A DNA stretch of 64,000 nt from Veillonellaceae bacterium (lineage in GTDB: Bacteria; Bacillota; Negativicutes; Veillonellales; Dialisteraceae), in contig DAJPGA010000001.1 of assembly GCA_025992895.1 (NCBI GenBank), positions 507,001-571,000 on the forward strand, given 5' to 3'. Positions 1-8,749 of the stretch are shown piece by piece (within the stretch, counting starts at the first letter, position 1; every line of letters starts with the position of its first letter). The notes below the pieces were generated by a model that had not been told where the DNA came from, searched no databases, and saw only the letters and a program-made list of their open reading frames with translations. The position numbers and the translations under genes are program-made.

Positions 1-465
1 GGAAGCGGCAAGACTACCTTCGGCAAAGCCATCGCCGAAAGACTCGGCCGCCCCTTCATCGATGCCGATGACTATCTTGAGGAAAAAGAAGGAAGAACCA
101 TCGCCTCCCTCTTCGCCATTTCCGAAGACGCCTTCCGCGACGCTGAAGAAAGGACCATCCGGGACCTCTCCGAAAAAGAAAACCTCGTCATAGCCACCGG
201 AGGCGGCGTCATCAAAAGAGAGGTCAACATAGAGAACCTCAAGAAAAACGGCCACATCTTCTTCCTTGATCGCGACGCCAAAGATATTGCCAGCGACGTA
301 GAAGTAGAAAAACGCCCGCTCCTCAAAGACGGCCCCCAGAAAGTCTACGACCTTTATCAGGAACGAATCACCCTCTACCGGAATGCCGCCGATACTATCA
401 TAGGCAACCACGGAAGTGAAGAAGAAGTCCTCAAAAAGATCCTTGCAATCATTGAAGGACTGTGA
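1..465 (+). CDS. aroK: Shikimate kinase, 5' truncated by window edge
   Basis: The window opens inside this gene, in the first base of a codon, and reads 154 residues to TGA. The first residues seen are the Walker A core GSGKTT, so only the start methionine and about ten residues are missing. An acidic DADDYLE stretch (shikimate-binding region) and the ATGGGV loop follow, then an arginine-rich lid (VEVEKRPLL) and YQERITLYR near the end, all in the family order. The enzyme phosphorylates shikimate with ATP in the cytoplasmic aromatic amino acid pathway. A strong hairpin terminator follows within 20 bases, so this is the last gene of its transcript. Confidence 0.93.
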   Translation, partial: GSGKTTFGKAIAERLGRPFIDADDYLEEKEGRTIASLFAISEDAFRDAEERTIRDLSEKENLVIATGGGVIKREVNIENLKKNGHIFFLDRDAKDIASDVEVEKRPLLKDGPQKVYDLYQERITLYRNAADTIIGNHGSEEEVLKKILAIIEGL

Positions 466-482
466 GTTGGAATATAAATGTA

Positions 483-526
483 AAAGAGCCATGAAAATGA
501 ACATTCATCTTCATGACTCTTTTTTT
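483..526 (+). terminator. Rho-independent terminator after aroK
   Basis: A long hairpin, arms AAGAGCCATGAAAATGAA and TTCATCTTCATGACTCTT with G-T pairs, is followed by seven T. It lies directly behind the aroK stop. Confidence 0.85.
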
Positions 527-594
527 GTGGAGAATTCGGGCGTCCCGTCCGGCAGCGTGGAAGAAGGTCCGCGGCGAATCAGGTCAGGAATGTC

Positions 595-3500
595 TTACTT
601 TTTATCTTTTTGTTTCCAATGATGGATCAGGTCATAAATCACAGGAACAACGACGAGCGTAAGAAGGGTGGACGTGGTGACGCCTCCGATGATGGCATGT
701 GCCATCGGAGCGCGGGTTTCAGCACCGGGGCCGATACCTAAGGCAATGGGGAGCATGCCGAAAATCATGGCGATACTCGTCATGAGGATAGGGCGGAGAC
801 GGATGGTGCCGGCCTCAACGAGCGCTTCTTCGCAGGATAATCCAGCCTGCATGCGCTTCTTGGCAAAATCAATAAGAAGGATGGCATTCTTCGTGACAAG
901 ACCCATCAGCATCATGATACCGATGAGAGAAACCAGGCTCAGTTCGCTCCCCGCGATGAAGAGGCCTGCCAGAGCGCCGATCATGGCAAGAGGGAGGGAG
1001 AACATGATGGCAAAAGGCTCGCTGTAACTTTCGAATTGGGCGGCCAGGATCATGAAAATGAAAGCAACCGCCAGGGCGAGCGCCATTGCCATATTGGAGA
1101 AGGAATCGTCCATGTCGTTTCCTGCACCGGCCTGCCCGACAGCATATCCGGCAGGAAGCTGGATCTTTTCGATGCTCTCGAAAAACTGCTCGTTTGCCTC
1201 GCCCATAGATGTGCCATCGACATTGGCAGAAAGGCGGATTTCCTTTTGCCGGTCATAACAGCGGACGTCGCTGGCGCTGGTGGAGTATTGCCAGCCCGCG
1301 GCCTGGGACAGCGGGACAAGAAGCGGATGGCCGCCTGATTCGTGATCGCTTGGCACATATACCTTCTTAAGCATATCTGCATGGCTCCGCTCACCGCCTG
1401 TAAGACGCATGCGGATATCCACCCGTTCATCCTTGTCGTCGAACTGTCCGATGGTTGAACCGTTCAGCAGCGTATGCATGGTGCTTCCCAGTGCGCTAGA
1501 GGAAATGCCGAGATCGCTCGCACGGTCTTCATTGAGCGTAAGGTTCAGCTTGGGAAGACCCGCATGGTACGTCGATGCTATGTCTACGACGCCTGGAATC
1601 TTTTCAAGCTTTTCCTGCAGATGGTCGGCCAGGGGGACAAGCTCTGACTGGGAAGGACCTGTGATGGAAATGGCGATTGGCTTGTCTTCGCTTTCGATGA
1701 AATCGGCGCGTACACCGGGGATTGCATTCAGCTTCCGGCGGATATCCCGGATGACTTCCTTCTGGGAATGGCTGCGCTTCTTTTTCGGAGTCAGCTGGAT
1801 GAAGAAATTTTCTTCGCGATTGGCGGCATATGCATACACATGGCTGATTTCAGGCGATTTCTCCAGAACGGAAGTAAGCAAAGCGGTCTGCTTATCTATT
1901 TCCTCTACCGTGGCATCCGAAGGCGCCTGTACCTTTATCGTGAATTGCGACTGGTCCGTTGAAGGCAGGAATGTCGAACCCAGCATGGGAAGGAGACAGA
2001 GGCTGATCAGGAAAAGGCTAAGGGCAGCCCCGATGACACGATACCGGTATCCGCGAAGAAGCAGGCGGAGCGTCTTTGCATACCATTTCGTCAGACGTCT
2101 GAAACCGCGCTGCCATAAGAGCCAGGGCTTTTTCAGGAATCTGGGCATGGACGGCTCTCCGACCGGGAGGTAGAGGGCTGCCATCATCGGAGTGAGGGTA
2201 AAAGATACAAAGAGGGAGAGTATGACGGCAAAAGCGATCGAAAGCCCGAATTCCTTGAATATCTGCCCGTCGATTCCTGACATGAAGCCGACGGGAAGGA
2301 AGACGGCGGCGACAGTGAAGGTCGTTGCCATGACAGCCAGCGCGATTTCCTTTGTGCCGTCGATGGCAGCCGTCCTCGCATCTTTTCCCATCTGGCGGTG
2401 GCGGATGATGTTTTCAATCACGACGATGGCATCATCGATGAGAAGCCCGACGGAAAGCGACAGCCCGAGAAGGGACATGCTGTTGATGGAGAACCCGGCC
2501 AGCTTCATGAAAGAAAAGGTTGATGCAATCGAGGCAGGGATGGCGAGGGCGCTGATGACGGTGCTGCGCCAGTCGCCCAGGAACCAGAAGACAATCAGGA
2601 CGGCAAAGATGCTCCCGATGAAAAGGTCGAACCATACTTCTGTAATCGATTCGGAAATACGCGATGCATCATCCTTGATGATATGGAGTTCCATGCCCTG
2701 CGGCATCTCAGCAGAAATTTCCCTGAGAGCCTTCTTGACGTCTGTCGCTACACTGACGGCATTGCCGCCCGACTGCTTTCCGATGGAAATGCCGATGGCG
2801 GGCTTCCCGTCATAGCGGGCCGTCGATGTGACATCCTTGATGGTATCCGCAACGCTCCCGATCTGCCAGAAGTAAATGGGCGTATTGTCACGGGTGCCGA
2901 CGATGACGGAATCAAACTGGCGGACATGATCGAAATTGCCGGCAGTGCGCACGGAAATCTGCTGCCGGCTGTCCTTGAGATTTCCGGCAGGCACATCCTG
3001 ATTGACGAGTTTGAGCTGCTCGCCGACTTCAGCAGCAGAAAGGCCGAAGGAATTCATCTGGTCCTGATCCAGCAAGAGCTGGATTTCCCTTTTCTGCTGG
3101 CCATTGATCGTGAGCTGGCCGACGCCGTTGATCTTCTGAAGGCGCGGCTTCACTACGTCTTCCACGAAGACGCTGATCTCGCGCAGGCTTGCCGTTTCTG
3201 AAGTAATTGCGACAGAAATGACAGGCTGCGCATTCATGTCATAACGGGAAATGACAGGCTCCTTGACGGAATCAGGAAGATCGCCGCGTATGGCGCTGAC
3301 CTTGTCCCTGACATCCTGTGCGGCCTGGGAAGGATCGATGCCGAAATTGAATTCCACATTGACCTCGGATTCGCCTTCCCTGGAAACGGACTCGATATGC
3401 TTGACGCCTTTTGCTTCGCTGACAGCCTCTTCGACCTTCTCGGTGACTTGCGAATCGACCTGTTCCGGCTGCGCTCCCTCATAGGTAATGGATACCGAAA

Positions 3501-3633
3501 CATAGGGGAAACTCGTATCAGGCATTTCATTGACATTCATTTTTGAGTAGTTCAGGATGCCCATCAGGATGAGCGCGGCCAGTATGACCGTCGCGAAGAC
3601 AGGGCGCCTGATGCTGATTTCAGGTAAATTCAT
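595..3633 (-). CDS. RND multidrug efflux transporter (AcrB/HAE1-like)
   Basis: This 1012-residue protein is an inner-membrane proton-driven exporter of the HAE1 RND family. It starts with the family N-terminus MNLPEISIRRPVFA, has two large periplasmic halves each flanked by membrane segments, and keeps the proton-relay residues: the Asp pair in GLLIDDAIVVIEN and the Lys in MGLVTKNAILLIDFAK. It overlaps the upstream adaptor gene by 4 bases (ATGA), so the two are translationally coupled. No outer-membrane TolC-like gene is present, so the tripartite pump must borrow one from elsewhere. The TetR gene upstream and the shared palindromes imply drug- or envelope-stress-induced expression. The substrate cannot be read from sequence. 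Confidence 0.95.
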   Translation of the reverse strand: MNLPEISIRRPVFATVILAALILMGILNYSKMNVNEMPDTSFPYVSVSITYEGAQPEQVDSQVTEKVEEAVSEAKGVKHIESVSREGESEVNVEFNFGIDPSQAAQDVRDKVSAIRGDLPDSVKEPVISRYDMNAQPVISVAITSETASLREISVFVEDVVKPRLQKINGVGQLTINGQQKREIQLLLDQDQMNSFGLSAAEVGEQLKLVNQDVPAGNLKDSRQQISVRTAGNFDHVRQFDSVIVGTRDNTPIYFWQIGSVADTIKDVTSTARYDGKPAIGISIGKQSGGNAVSVATDVKKALREISAEMPQGMELHIIKDDASRISESITEVWFDLFIGSIFAVLIVFWFLGDWRSTVISALAIPASIASTFSFMKLAGFSINSMSLLGLSLSVGLLIDDAIVVIENIIRHRQMGKDARTAAIDGTKEIALAVMATTFTVAAVFLPVGFMSGIDGQIFKEFGLSIAFAVILSLFVSFTLTPMMAALYLPVGEPSMPRFLKKPWLLWQRGFRRLTKWYAKTLRLLLRGYRYRVIGAALSLFLISLCLLPMLGSTFLPSTDQSQFTIKVQAPSDATVEEIDKQTALLTSVLEKSPEISHVYAYAANREENFFIQLTPKKKRSHSQKEVIRDIRRKLNAIPGVRADFIESEDKPIAISITGPSQSELVPLADHLQEKLEKIPGVVDIASTYHAGLPKLNLTLNEDRASDLGISSSALGSTMHTLLNGSTIGQFDDKDERVDIRMRLTGGERSHADMLKKVYVPSDHESGGHPLLVPLSQAAGWQYSTSASDVRCYDRQKEIRLSANVDGTSMGEANEQFFESIEKIQLPAGYAVGQAGAGNDMDDSFSNMAMALALAVAFIFMILAAQFESYSEPFAIMFSLPLAMIGALAGLFIAGSELSLVSLIGIMMLMGLVTKNAILLIDFAKKRMQAGLSCEEALVEAGTIRLRPILMTSIAMIFGMLPIALGIGPGAETRAPMAHAIIGGVTTSTLLTLVVVPVIYDLIHHWKQKDKK

Positions 3634-4721
3634 TGCGCTTCTCCCTGCTGCAGCGGGCTCCCGTCTTTCAGCATGTCCAGATTATCCGTCAGGATGACCA
3701 TGTTTTCAGAGGCGCCCTTTGTGATTTCTATACGATCACCGATAATATCACCGGTTTCTACACGGACCTTCTTTGCCTTTCCATTTTCTTCCGTAAAGAC
3801 ATACCGGATGCCCTTCTGGCCAAGGACAGACCGTATCGGGACGGAGAGGACCTGCCTGGGCTCGCCGAGCTTGACCTGCGCCTGGACAAACATCCCCGGC
3901 TTTAAAAGCTGGCCTGGATTATCCACCTTGATTTTCACCTGGAACATGCGGCTTTCCTTGCCGGCAACGGGGCTGATCACATTGACATGGCCCGTGAAAA
4001 CTTTGTCCGGATATGTATCCACCGTGATATTGACGCTGTTTCCCATGTGAAGGTATGCCATATCCCGCTGCTCCACCTGGATGACGATATGGACGGCATC
4101 GAGCTCTTCGACGGTCATGACCTGCGAGCCGTCTGATACGTTCTGCCCGGAGGTCAGGTTCTTATTGGCAATGACGCCGGAAACGGGACTTACAACGGTG
4201 GCATCGGCTACCTGCTTTCTGGCGCTGCTTAAATTGGCTTCGGCGGAATCGTAGTCCGCCTGGCTGGCAAGCATCTTTGTGTGGTAACTTTCAAGCTGCT
4301 GGCGGGAGCAGGCGCCCTTTTCGTACAGAGAAGCATATCTTTCATATTCATCCTCATCATTGTTGTACCTGGCCCGCGTCTGGTTCACATTGTTCTGGGC
4401 GACACGCAGATTGTTGCGGAGTTCCACGGAGTCCATCACGAAAAGAGGCTGTCCGGCTTCTACGGATTGTCCGTCCTCGACCAGGACATTGGTGACATGG
4501 CCGGAAAAACGGCTGCTTATAATAGCGGAAGTGAGACCTTCGACGTTTCCTGGAAGAGGTTTGATAGAAGGTTTCGTTGTAAGTTTTACTGTATCTCTTG
4601 AAACGGAAAGGGGCATGTTCGTGGAAGCTTCATCTTCTTTTCCAAATATCCGCCATGCCATCGTAAGCAATACGAGGAGCATCAGCCCCAGCATCAGCAG
4701 CCGCACTTTATGATTTTTCAT
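3630..4721 (-). CDS. RND periplasmic adaptor (membrane fusion protein)
   Basis: The 363-residue protein has an N-terminal membrane segment (residues about 7-23) without a lipobox cysteine, so it is an anchored rather than lipidated adaptor. It then shows the first half of a biotinyl/lipoyl-like domain (FSGHVTNVLVEDGQSVEAGQPLFVMD), an alpha-hairpin (about 110-170), the second lipoyl half (VVSPVSGVIANKNLTSGQNV) and beta-barrel and membrane-proximal regions. It links the RND pump to an outer-membrane channel. A palindrome resembling the one before the tetR gene lies 15 bases upstream of its start, so repression at this promoter is likely. Confidence 0.93.
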   Translation of the reverse strand: MKNHKVRLLMLGLMLLVLLTMAWRIFGKEDEASTNMPLSVSRDTVKLTTKPSIKPLPGNVEGLTSAIISSRFSGHVTNVLVEDGQSVEAGQPLFVMDSVELRNNLRVAQNNVNQTRARYNNDEDEYERYASLYEKGACSRQQLESYHTKMLASQADYDSAEANLSSARKQVADATVVSPVSGVIANKNLTSGQNVSDGSQVMTVEELDAVHIVIQVEQRDMAYLHMGNSVNITVDTYPDKVFTGHVNVISPVAGKESRMFQVKIKVDNPGQLLKPGMFVQAQVKLGEPRQVLSVPIRSVLGQKGIRYVFTEENGKAKKVRVETGDIIGDRIEITKGASENMVILTDNLDMLKDGSPLQQGEAQ

Positions 4722-4735
4722 CGCGTTCTCCTTTA

Positions 4736-4752
4736 TTGACTTGGGTCAGTAA
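4736..4752. promoter_or_regulatory. Likely TetR operator before the efflux genes
   Basis: TTGACTTGGGTCAGTAA is an imperfect palindrome around TGACTTGGGTCA. It matches the site before the tetR gene at 15 of 17 positions and sits 15 bases upstream of the adaptor start, where it would block transcription initiation or early elongation. Confidence 0.65.
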
Positions 4753-4806
4753 CAACTGAAAATAAATAAGGATGAGCATATGCACATCCTTTTGATGTAT
4801 ATTGGG

Positions 4807-5439
4807 TCAGGATCCGATCTCCTGCGTATCTGTGAAGGGAGACAGGGTCCCTTTTTCCATGCCCAGAAGCTGCTCGAAAAGTTTCACGGCAATCGTGACG
4901 CGGATTTTCATGCTTTCATCCGTCATGGTTTCCTGCGTATCATCAGGCCAGATACCGTCCGTCAGAGCCCAGAAGAAATCCAGACACTCCTCTGTATGTT
5001 CTACATGCATGGAGCCTTCCCTGTTTCCCTGAGCAATCATTTCACGGAGCAGGGGATTGAAACGATTGATGATGACACGCTGCCAGAGCTGCGTGACAAG
5101 ATCCTTGTACTGCTCCTTCCAGAGCTGATCGAACAATGGCTCGATGACGTTTTCCCGGGCAGACATCTGCATAAACAGATTCAGCTTTTCGACGGCACTC
5201 ATGGATTCGGATTTCTTTACAAACTCAGCAATGAAATCAGAGGTCCAATCCTCGAAGATTTCCTTTAATACAGCATCCTTGGAGGGGAAATAATAGAAAA
5301 ATGTACCTTTCGCGACTCCGGCTGCCTGGCAGATATCCTGTACCATCGTCTTTTCATATCCATTCTGACTGAACAGCCTGGCCGATATATCTACGAGCTC
5401 TTTCCGGCGTTCTTCTGGATCTTTTCTTATCCTGGCCAT
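4807..5439 (-). CDS. TetR/AcrR-family transcriptional repressor
   Basis: This 210-residue protein has a canonical N-terminal TetR helix-turn-helix: the first helix region RRKELVDISARLFSQNGYEKT followed by MVQDICQAAGVAKGTFFYYFPSK (residues about 30-54). The C-terminal two thirds are a divergent, all-helical ligand-binding domain. It lies immediately upstream of the adaptor and pump genes, in the same direction, with 85 bases between them that hold one of two copies of a palindrome. The other copy is 23 bases before its own start. This fits a local repressor that controls both itself and the pump and is released by a pump substrate. Confidence 0.9.
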   Translation of the reverse strand: MARIRKDPEERRKELVDISARLFSQNGYEKTMVQDICQAAGVAKGTFFYYFPSKDAVLKEIFEDWTSDFIAEFVKKSESMSAVEKLNLFMQMSARENVIEPLFDQLWKEQYKDLVTQLWQRVIINRFNPLLREMIAQGNREGSMHVEHTEECLDFFWALTDGIWPDDTQETMTDESMKIRVTIAVKLFEQLLGMEKGTLSPFTDTQEIGS

Positions 5440-5461
5440 TTTTTACCTCCCAGCAATGCTA

Positions 5462-5478
5462 TTGACCTTGGTCAGTAA
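5462..5478. promoter_or_regulatory. Likely TetR autoregulatory operator
   Basis: TTGACCTTGGTCAGTAA contains the perfect 12-base palindrome TGACC-TT-GGTCA. It lies 23 bases upstream of the tetR start and is nearly identical to the site upstream of the efflux adaptor gene. Confidence 0.65.
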
Positions 5479-5614
5479 AAGTATAGAAGCTTTTCGTGGA
5501 AATGTCAATGATGAAAATTAGAAAGGAAATCCGTATGAAAAACTGCGGAGGAAAGGCGGGCTGGAAGAAACCCTCCCGGAAGCGCCTGCTCCAGCTTTCC
5601 CAGAACAATGCATC

Positions 5615-5645
5615 AAAAAATCCCCCGGAAGGATCCGGAGGATTT
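5615..5645 (-). terminator. Terminator after RNase J gene
   Basis: Read on the minus strand, a hairpin built on AAATCCTCCGGA and TCCGGGGGATTT ends in a run of six T, 9 bases past the RNase J stop codon. Confidence 0.8.
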
Positions 5646-5653
5646 CTTTGTTT

Positions 5654-7315
5654 TTATTTGACTTCCTGAATGATCGGAAGGATCATCGGTCTGCGCTTGG
5701 TGCGGTCGAAGAAGTACTTGCCGAGGGAGTCTCTGATCCGGGTCTTGATGGCGTTCCATTCAGTGACGTTGCCTGCTTCGCAGCGGTCGAGGATGGATTC
5801 GATGCGGTCTTTGGCTTCGGTCAGGAGGCCTTCGCTGTCTCTGACGTATACGAAGCCTCTGGAAACGATGTCCGGGCCTGCGAGAACCTGGTTGCTGCCT
5901 TTTTCAAGGGCGATGACGACGATGACGACGCCGTCCTGCGCAAGCTGCTGGCGGTCTCTGATGACGATATTTCCTACGTCGCCTACGCCTAAGCCGTCAA
6001 CGAATACGGCGCCTGCCTGGACTTTGCCATTGATCTTCGCACTGCGGTTGGTGAGTTCGAAGACGGAGCCGTTTTCTCCGATGAGGATGTTCTGTTTCTT
6101 GACGCCAAGGCTTTCAGCGAGTTCTGCATGGCTGCAGAGCATGCGGTATTCGCCATGGACGGGGATGAAGAATTTCGGATGAACGAGGGAGAGCATGGTT
6201 TTCAGGTCTTCCTGGGATCCGTGACCGGAAACGTGGACGCGTGTGTTGTGGCTGGTGACGACGTGTGCGCCGAGACGCATGAGGTTGTCGATGGTGCGGC
6301 CTACGCTGTTTTCGTTGCCCGGGATCGGGGATGCAGAGATGATGACGGTGTCGCCGGCATGGATCTGTACCTGACGGTGGCTGCCGTCTGCCATGCGGGA
6401 GAGGCCTGCCATCGGTTCGCCCTGGCTTCCTGTGGTGAGGATGCAGATGCGGTCGTCTCTGTAGCGATTGAGTTCTTCCGGTTCAATGAATGTGCCTTCC
6501 GGTGCTTTGAGGTATCCCATTTCACGGGCGATGCCTACGACATTGACCATGGAGCGGCCGAAGACGCAGACTTTTCTCTTGAATGCCAGAGCGGCATCGA
6601 CTGCCATCTGGATACGGGATACGTTGGATGCGAATGTGGCAAGGATGATGCGGCCCTTGGCGTCGGCATAGGAGCTCATGAGAGACTTGGCGACGACGGC
6701 TTCGGACGGGGTGTAGCCCGGGTTCTGCGCATTGGTGGAGTCAGCGCAGAGGGCAAGTACGCCTCTGTGGCCGAGCTCAGCCAGTTTGTACATATCGGTC
6801 TGTTCTCCATCGACCGGTGAATGGTCGAATTTGAAGTCGCCCGTGTGGACGATGGTGCCGACCGGGGTTCTGAGGTAGATGCCGCAGGAATCCGGAATGG
6901 AATGGCAGACGTGGAAGAATCCGAATTTGAACGAACCGGCTTTGAATTCGTCCCCGGATTTCACGACGTGCAGATCAGCGTCATTGACTTTCGCTTCCTT
7001 GAGCTTGCCTTCGATGAGGCCGCAGGTGAGGCGTGTCGCATAGACTGGCGCTTTGACATCCCTTAAAAGATAAGACAGGGAGCCGATGTGATCTTCGTGA
7101 CCATGGGTGATCAGAATCGCCTTGACCTTGTCTCTGTTCTCAATTAAATAGCTGAAATCGGGGATGACGATGTCAATCCCCGGCATGGTTTCATCGGGAA
7201 ATGCCATGCCTGCATCAATTACGATAATTTCGTCGCCGTAACGGAAGACAGTCATGTTCTTTCCGATTTCCCCTAGTCCTCCCAAGGGAATAATTTGTAA
7301 TCTGGTTTTGGACAA
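5654..7315 (-). CDS. rnj: Ribonuclease J
   Basis: This 553-residue cytoplasmic metallo-beta-lactamase/beta-CASP nuclease has endo- and 5'-3' exonuclease activity in RNA decay and maturation of Firmicutes. The start LQIIPLGGLGEIGKNM, the metal site HGHEDHIG (about residues 74-81), the later GTIVHTGDFKFDH, and the beta-CASP motif HVSGHGS are intact, and the length is normal. Translation begins at TTG: a perfect AGGAGG stands 8 bases upstream at 7324-7329 and no ATG fits. It is transcribed alone, divergently from yybS, from a long leader. Confidence 0.96.
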   Translation of the reverse strand: MSKTRLQIIPLGGLGEIGKNMTVFRYGDEIIVIDAGMAFPDETMPGIDIVIPDFSYLIENRDKVKAILITHGHEDHIGSLSYLLRDVKAPVYATRLTCGLIEGKLKEAKVNDADLHVVKSGDEFKAGSFKFGFFHVCHSIPDSCGIYLRTPVGTIVHTGDFKFDHSPVDGEQTDMYKLAELGHRGVLALCADSTNAQNPGYTPSEAVVAKSLMSSYADAKGRIILATFASNVSRIQMAVDAALAFKRKVCVFGRSMVNVVGIAREMGYLKAPEGTFIEPEELNRYRDDRICILTTGSQGEPMAGLSRMADGSHRQVQIHAGDTVIISASPIPGNENSVGRTIDNLMRLGAHVVTSHNTRVHVSGHGSQEDLKTMLSLVHPKFFIPVHGEYRMLCSHAELAESLGVKKQNILIGENGSVFELTNRSAKINGKVQAGAVFVDGLGVGDVGNIVIRDRQQLAQDGVVIVVIALEKGSNQVLAGPDIVSRGFVYVRDSEGLLTEAKDRIESILDRCEAGNVTEWNAIKTRIRDSLGKYFFDRTKRRPMILPIIQEVK

Positions 7316-7451
7316 GAAAAATACCTCCTGTGTGATTTTGTTTCATGCATATGTGGTGTTCCGTATCATAAGCTGAATCAATCGATCAAAAAATACATGA
7401 TAAAAACATTATATAGATAAAAAAATAAGCCGTTCCATAGTCGTTACTCTT

Positions 7452-7460
7452 ATTATAACA
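7452..7460 (-). promoter_or_regulatory. Extended -10 promoter candidate for rnj
   Basis: On the minus strand TGTTATAAT gives an extended -10 (TGn-TATAAT). No good -35 hexamer is found at 17 bases, which is usual for extended -10 promoters. Confidence 0.4.
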
Positions 7461-7578
7461 CAAGGCATGCAGAGCGATAGTAGAAGAAAAATGAAATTGG
7501 AAATACATTTTCATTCCCGTATGCGCAAAATCATGCCTTTTTTCTAAATTTCTGTCATGCAGATTTTTCTTATTTTTA

Positions 7579-7587
7579 TGTTAGAAT
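7579..7587 (+). promoter_or_regulatory. Extended -10 promoter candidate for yybS
   Basis: TGTTAGAAT provides an extended -10 about 40 bases before the yybS start codon. No clear -35 is seen. Confidence 0.35.
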
Positions 7588-7626
7588 AGAGGTATCACAT
7601 TATAGGTTTACAGTAAAGGAGACAGT

Positions 7627-8583
7627 ATGGGAGATTTCAAGGCAGGCAGCACCAACGCGGTCGTATTGGCAGGGATGTGTACGGCTCTGGCCGTAGTCCT
7701 TTCTATGATCGGGCTCTACATGCCGCTTTTTTCCACTATCGTATTTCTTTTGATCCCTCTTCCGATCGCATACCTGGGGATGCGCGAGGGGATCCAGTGG
7801 TCGGTCATCGTCACGAGCGGGATCCTGATCCTGGACTCGGTTTTCTTCGGCATCGTTTCTGCCGCTTTCCTCTGTGCGATTTTCGGGATCCTGGGCATCG
7901 TGATGGGGATCTGCTACAAGCATAAGATTGCGGCATGGAAGGCGCTGATTGCAGGCGCCGTCGTCGTCCTCATCGCACTTGTCGCCGAAGGGCTGGCAGC
8001 GCTCTATGTCCTGGGGATTTCCTCTCCGGTTTTAGGCGGGGAAGGCTTCACGCAGATGGAGCAGTCGATGAATGAGATGCTTCCGTCCTTCTATTCGGGC
8101 GAAGCGCTACGGCAGGCGCAGGAACGCGTCGATGTCATGATGGAATCCATCAGGAAATCCATTCCCTTTGCCATGGTGGCAGCGTCCTTCTTCTATTCCT
8201 GGGCGTCCATGACGCTTGGCAAGATGATTTTCCAGAAGATGGGCATCAAGGATATCCCGATACTTCCGGCTCTGGAACGCTGGGAAATGCCAAGACCGGT
8301 TCTTTATGTGTACATCGCCGTCGTCGTGGCAGGGTATTTCTTAAAGCCTCAGGGCATGATGGACTATGTCCTCTACAATGTGGAAGTCGGATGCGTCCTG
8401 ATCTTCTGGCTGCAGGGGCTTGCGACGCTCTGGTGGATGCCGCATAAGTATCCTAGGGTCCGTCCCTTCTGCGTGCTGATCGTGCTTCTGTCCTTCTTCG
8501 TGGGACTTTTCCAGATGATGATGGTCTTCCTTGGAATGGCGGATATGGCGGTCAACTACCGTAAAAAAAGAAATTATCAATAA
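7627..8583 (+). CDS. yybS: YybS-family (DUF2232) integral membrane protein
   Basis: This 318-residue protein has about eight hydrophobic segments, including the N-terminal pair AVVLAGMCTALAVVLSMIGLY and FSTIVFLLIPLPIAYLGM. A soluble-looking loop at about 140-180 carries MEQSMNEMLPSFYSG. This pattern and the neighbours gdpP and rplI match the conserved Firmicutes yybS-yybT-rplI group. The biochemical role is unknown; the fold resembles small-molecule uptake S components. A GGAG ribosome site precedes ATG. Confidence 0.85.
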   Translation: MGDFKAGSTNAVVLAGMCTALAVVLSMIGLYMPLFSTIVFLLIPLPIAYLGMREGIQWSVIVTSGILILDSVFFGIVSAAFLCAIFGILGIVMGICYKHKIAAWKALIAGAVVVLIALVAEGLAALYVLGISSPVLGGEGFTQMEQSMNEMLPSFYSGEALRQAQERVDVMMESIRKSIPFAMVAASFFYSWASMTLGKMIFQKMGIKDIPILPALERWEMPRPVLYVYIAVVVAGYFLKPQGMMDYVLYNVEVGCVLIFWLQGLATLWWMPHKYPRVRPFCVLIVLLSFFVGLFQMMMVFLGMADMAVNYRKKRNYQ

Positions 8584-8594
8584 GAAGTGGAGAT

Positions 8595-8639
8595 GAAGGG
8601 GGCTGTCTTATAGGAAACTATGGATCAGCGCCCTTTTAT
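8595..8639 (+). terminator. Weak terminator or attenuator between yybS and gdpP
   Basis: AAGGGGGCTG and CAGCGCCCTT form a stem with a loop of about 20 bases, followed by TTTATTT. The large loop makes it weaker than the other terminators here. Confidence 0.5.
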
Positions 8640-8682
8640 TTGCATTTGAGATGCTTTTCGGGTACGATTAGAGATATCAGAA

Positions 8683-8724
8683 GGGATAGGGAAACTATCC
8701 CCTGCTGGTATGAGCCGCGGCTCA
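8683..8724 (+). promoter_or_regulatory. Structured leader of gdpP (two hairpins)
   Basis: Two perfect short hairpins lie back to back: GGGATAG-GGAAA-CTATCCC (8683-8701) and the palindrome TGAGCCGCGGCTCA (8711-8724), 25 bases before the gdpP start. Neither is followed by a T run. I could not match them to the ydaO c-di-AMP riboswitch. Confidence 0.4.
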
Positions 8725-8749
8725 AAAAGGTATAAAAGGGAGAAGCAAA

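Larger units (their letters stand above)
7316..7626. other. Divergent promoter region between rnj and yybS
   Basis: About 310 AT-rich bases hold the promoters of both divergent genes and no credible coding frame. The rnj leader would be about 135 bases from the best -10. Runs of A and T around 7388-7433 include a second TATAAT on the minus strand (7408-7413). Confidence 0.6.

Noticed and set aside
1409..2173. Long plus-strand frame inside the RND gene
   Set aside because: It is antisense to a well-conserved transporter, has no ribosome site and a shadow-like composition. Other antisense frames over the GC-rich genes were dismissed for the same reason.
8640..8749. c-di-AMP (ydaO) riboswitch before gdpP
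   Set aside because: Only two simple hairpins are present; the conserved aptamer blocks are not found.
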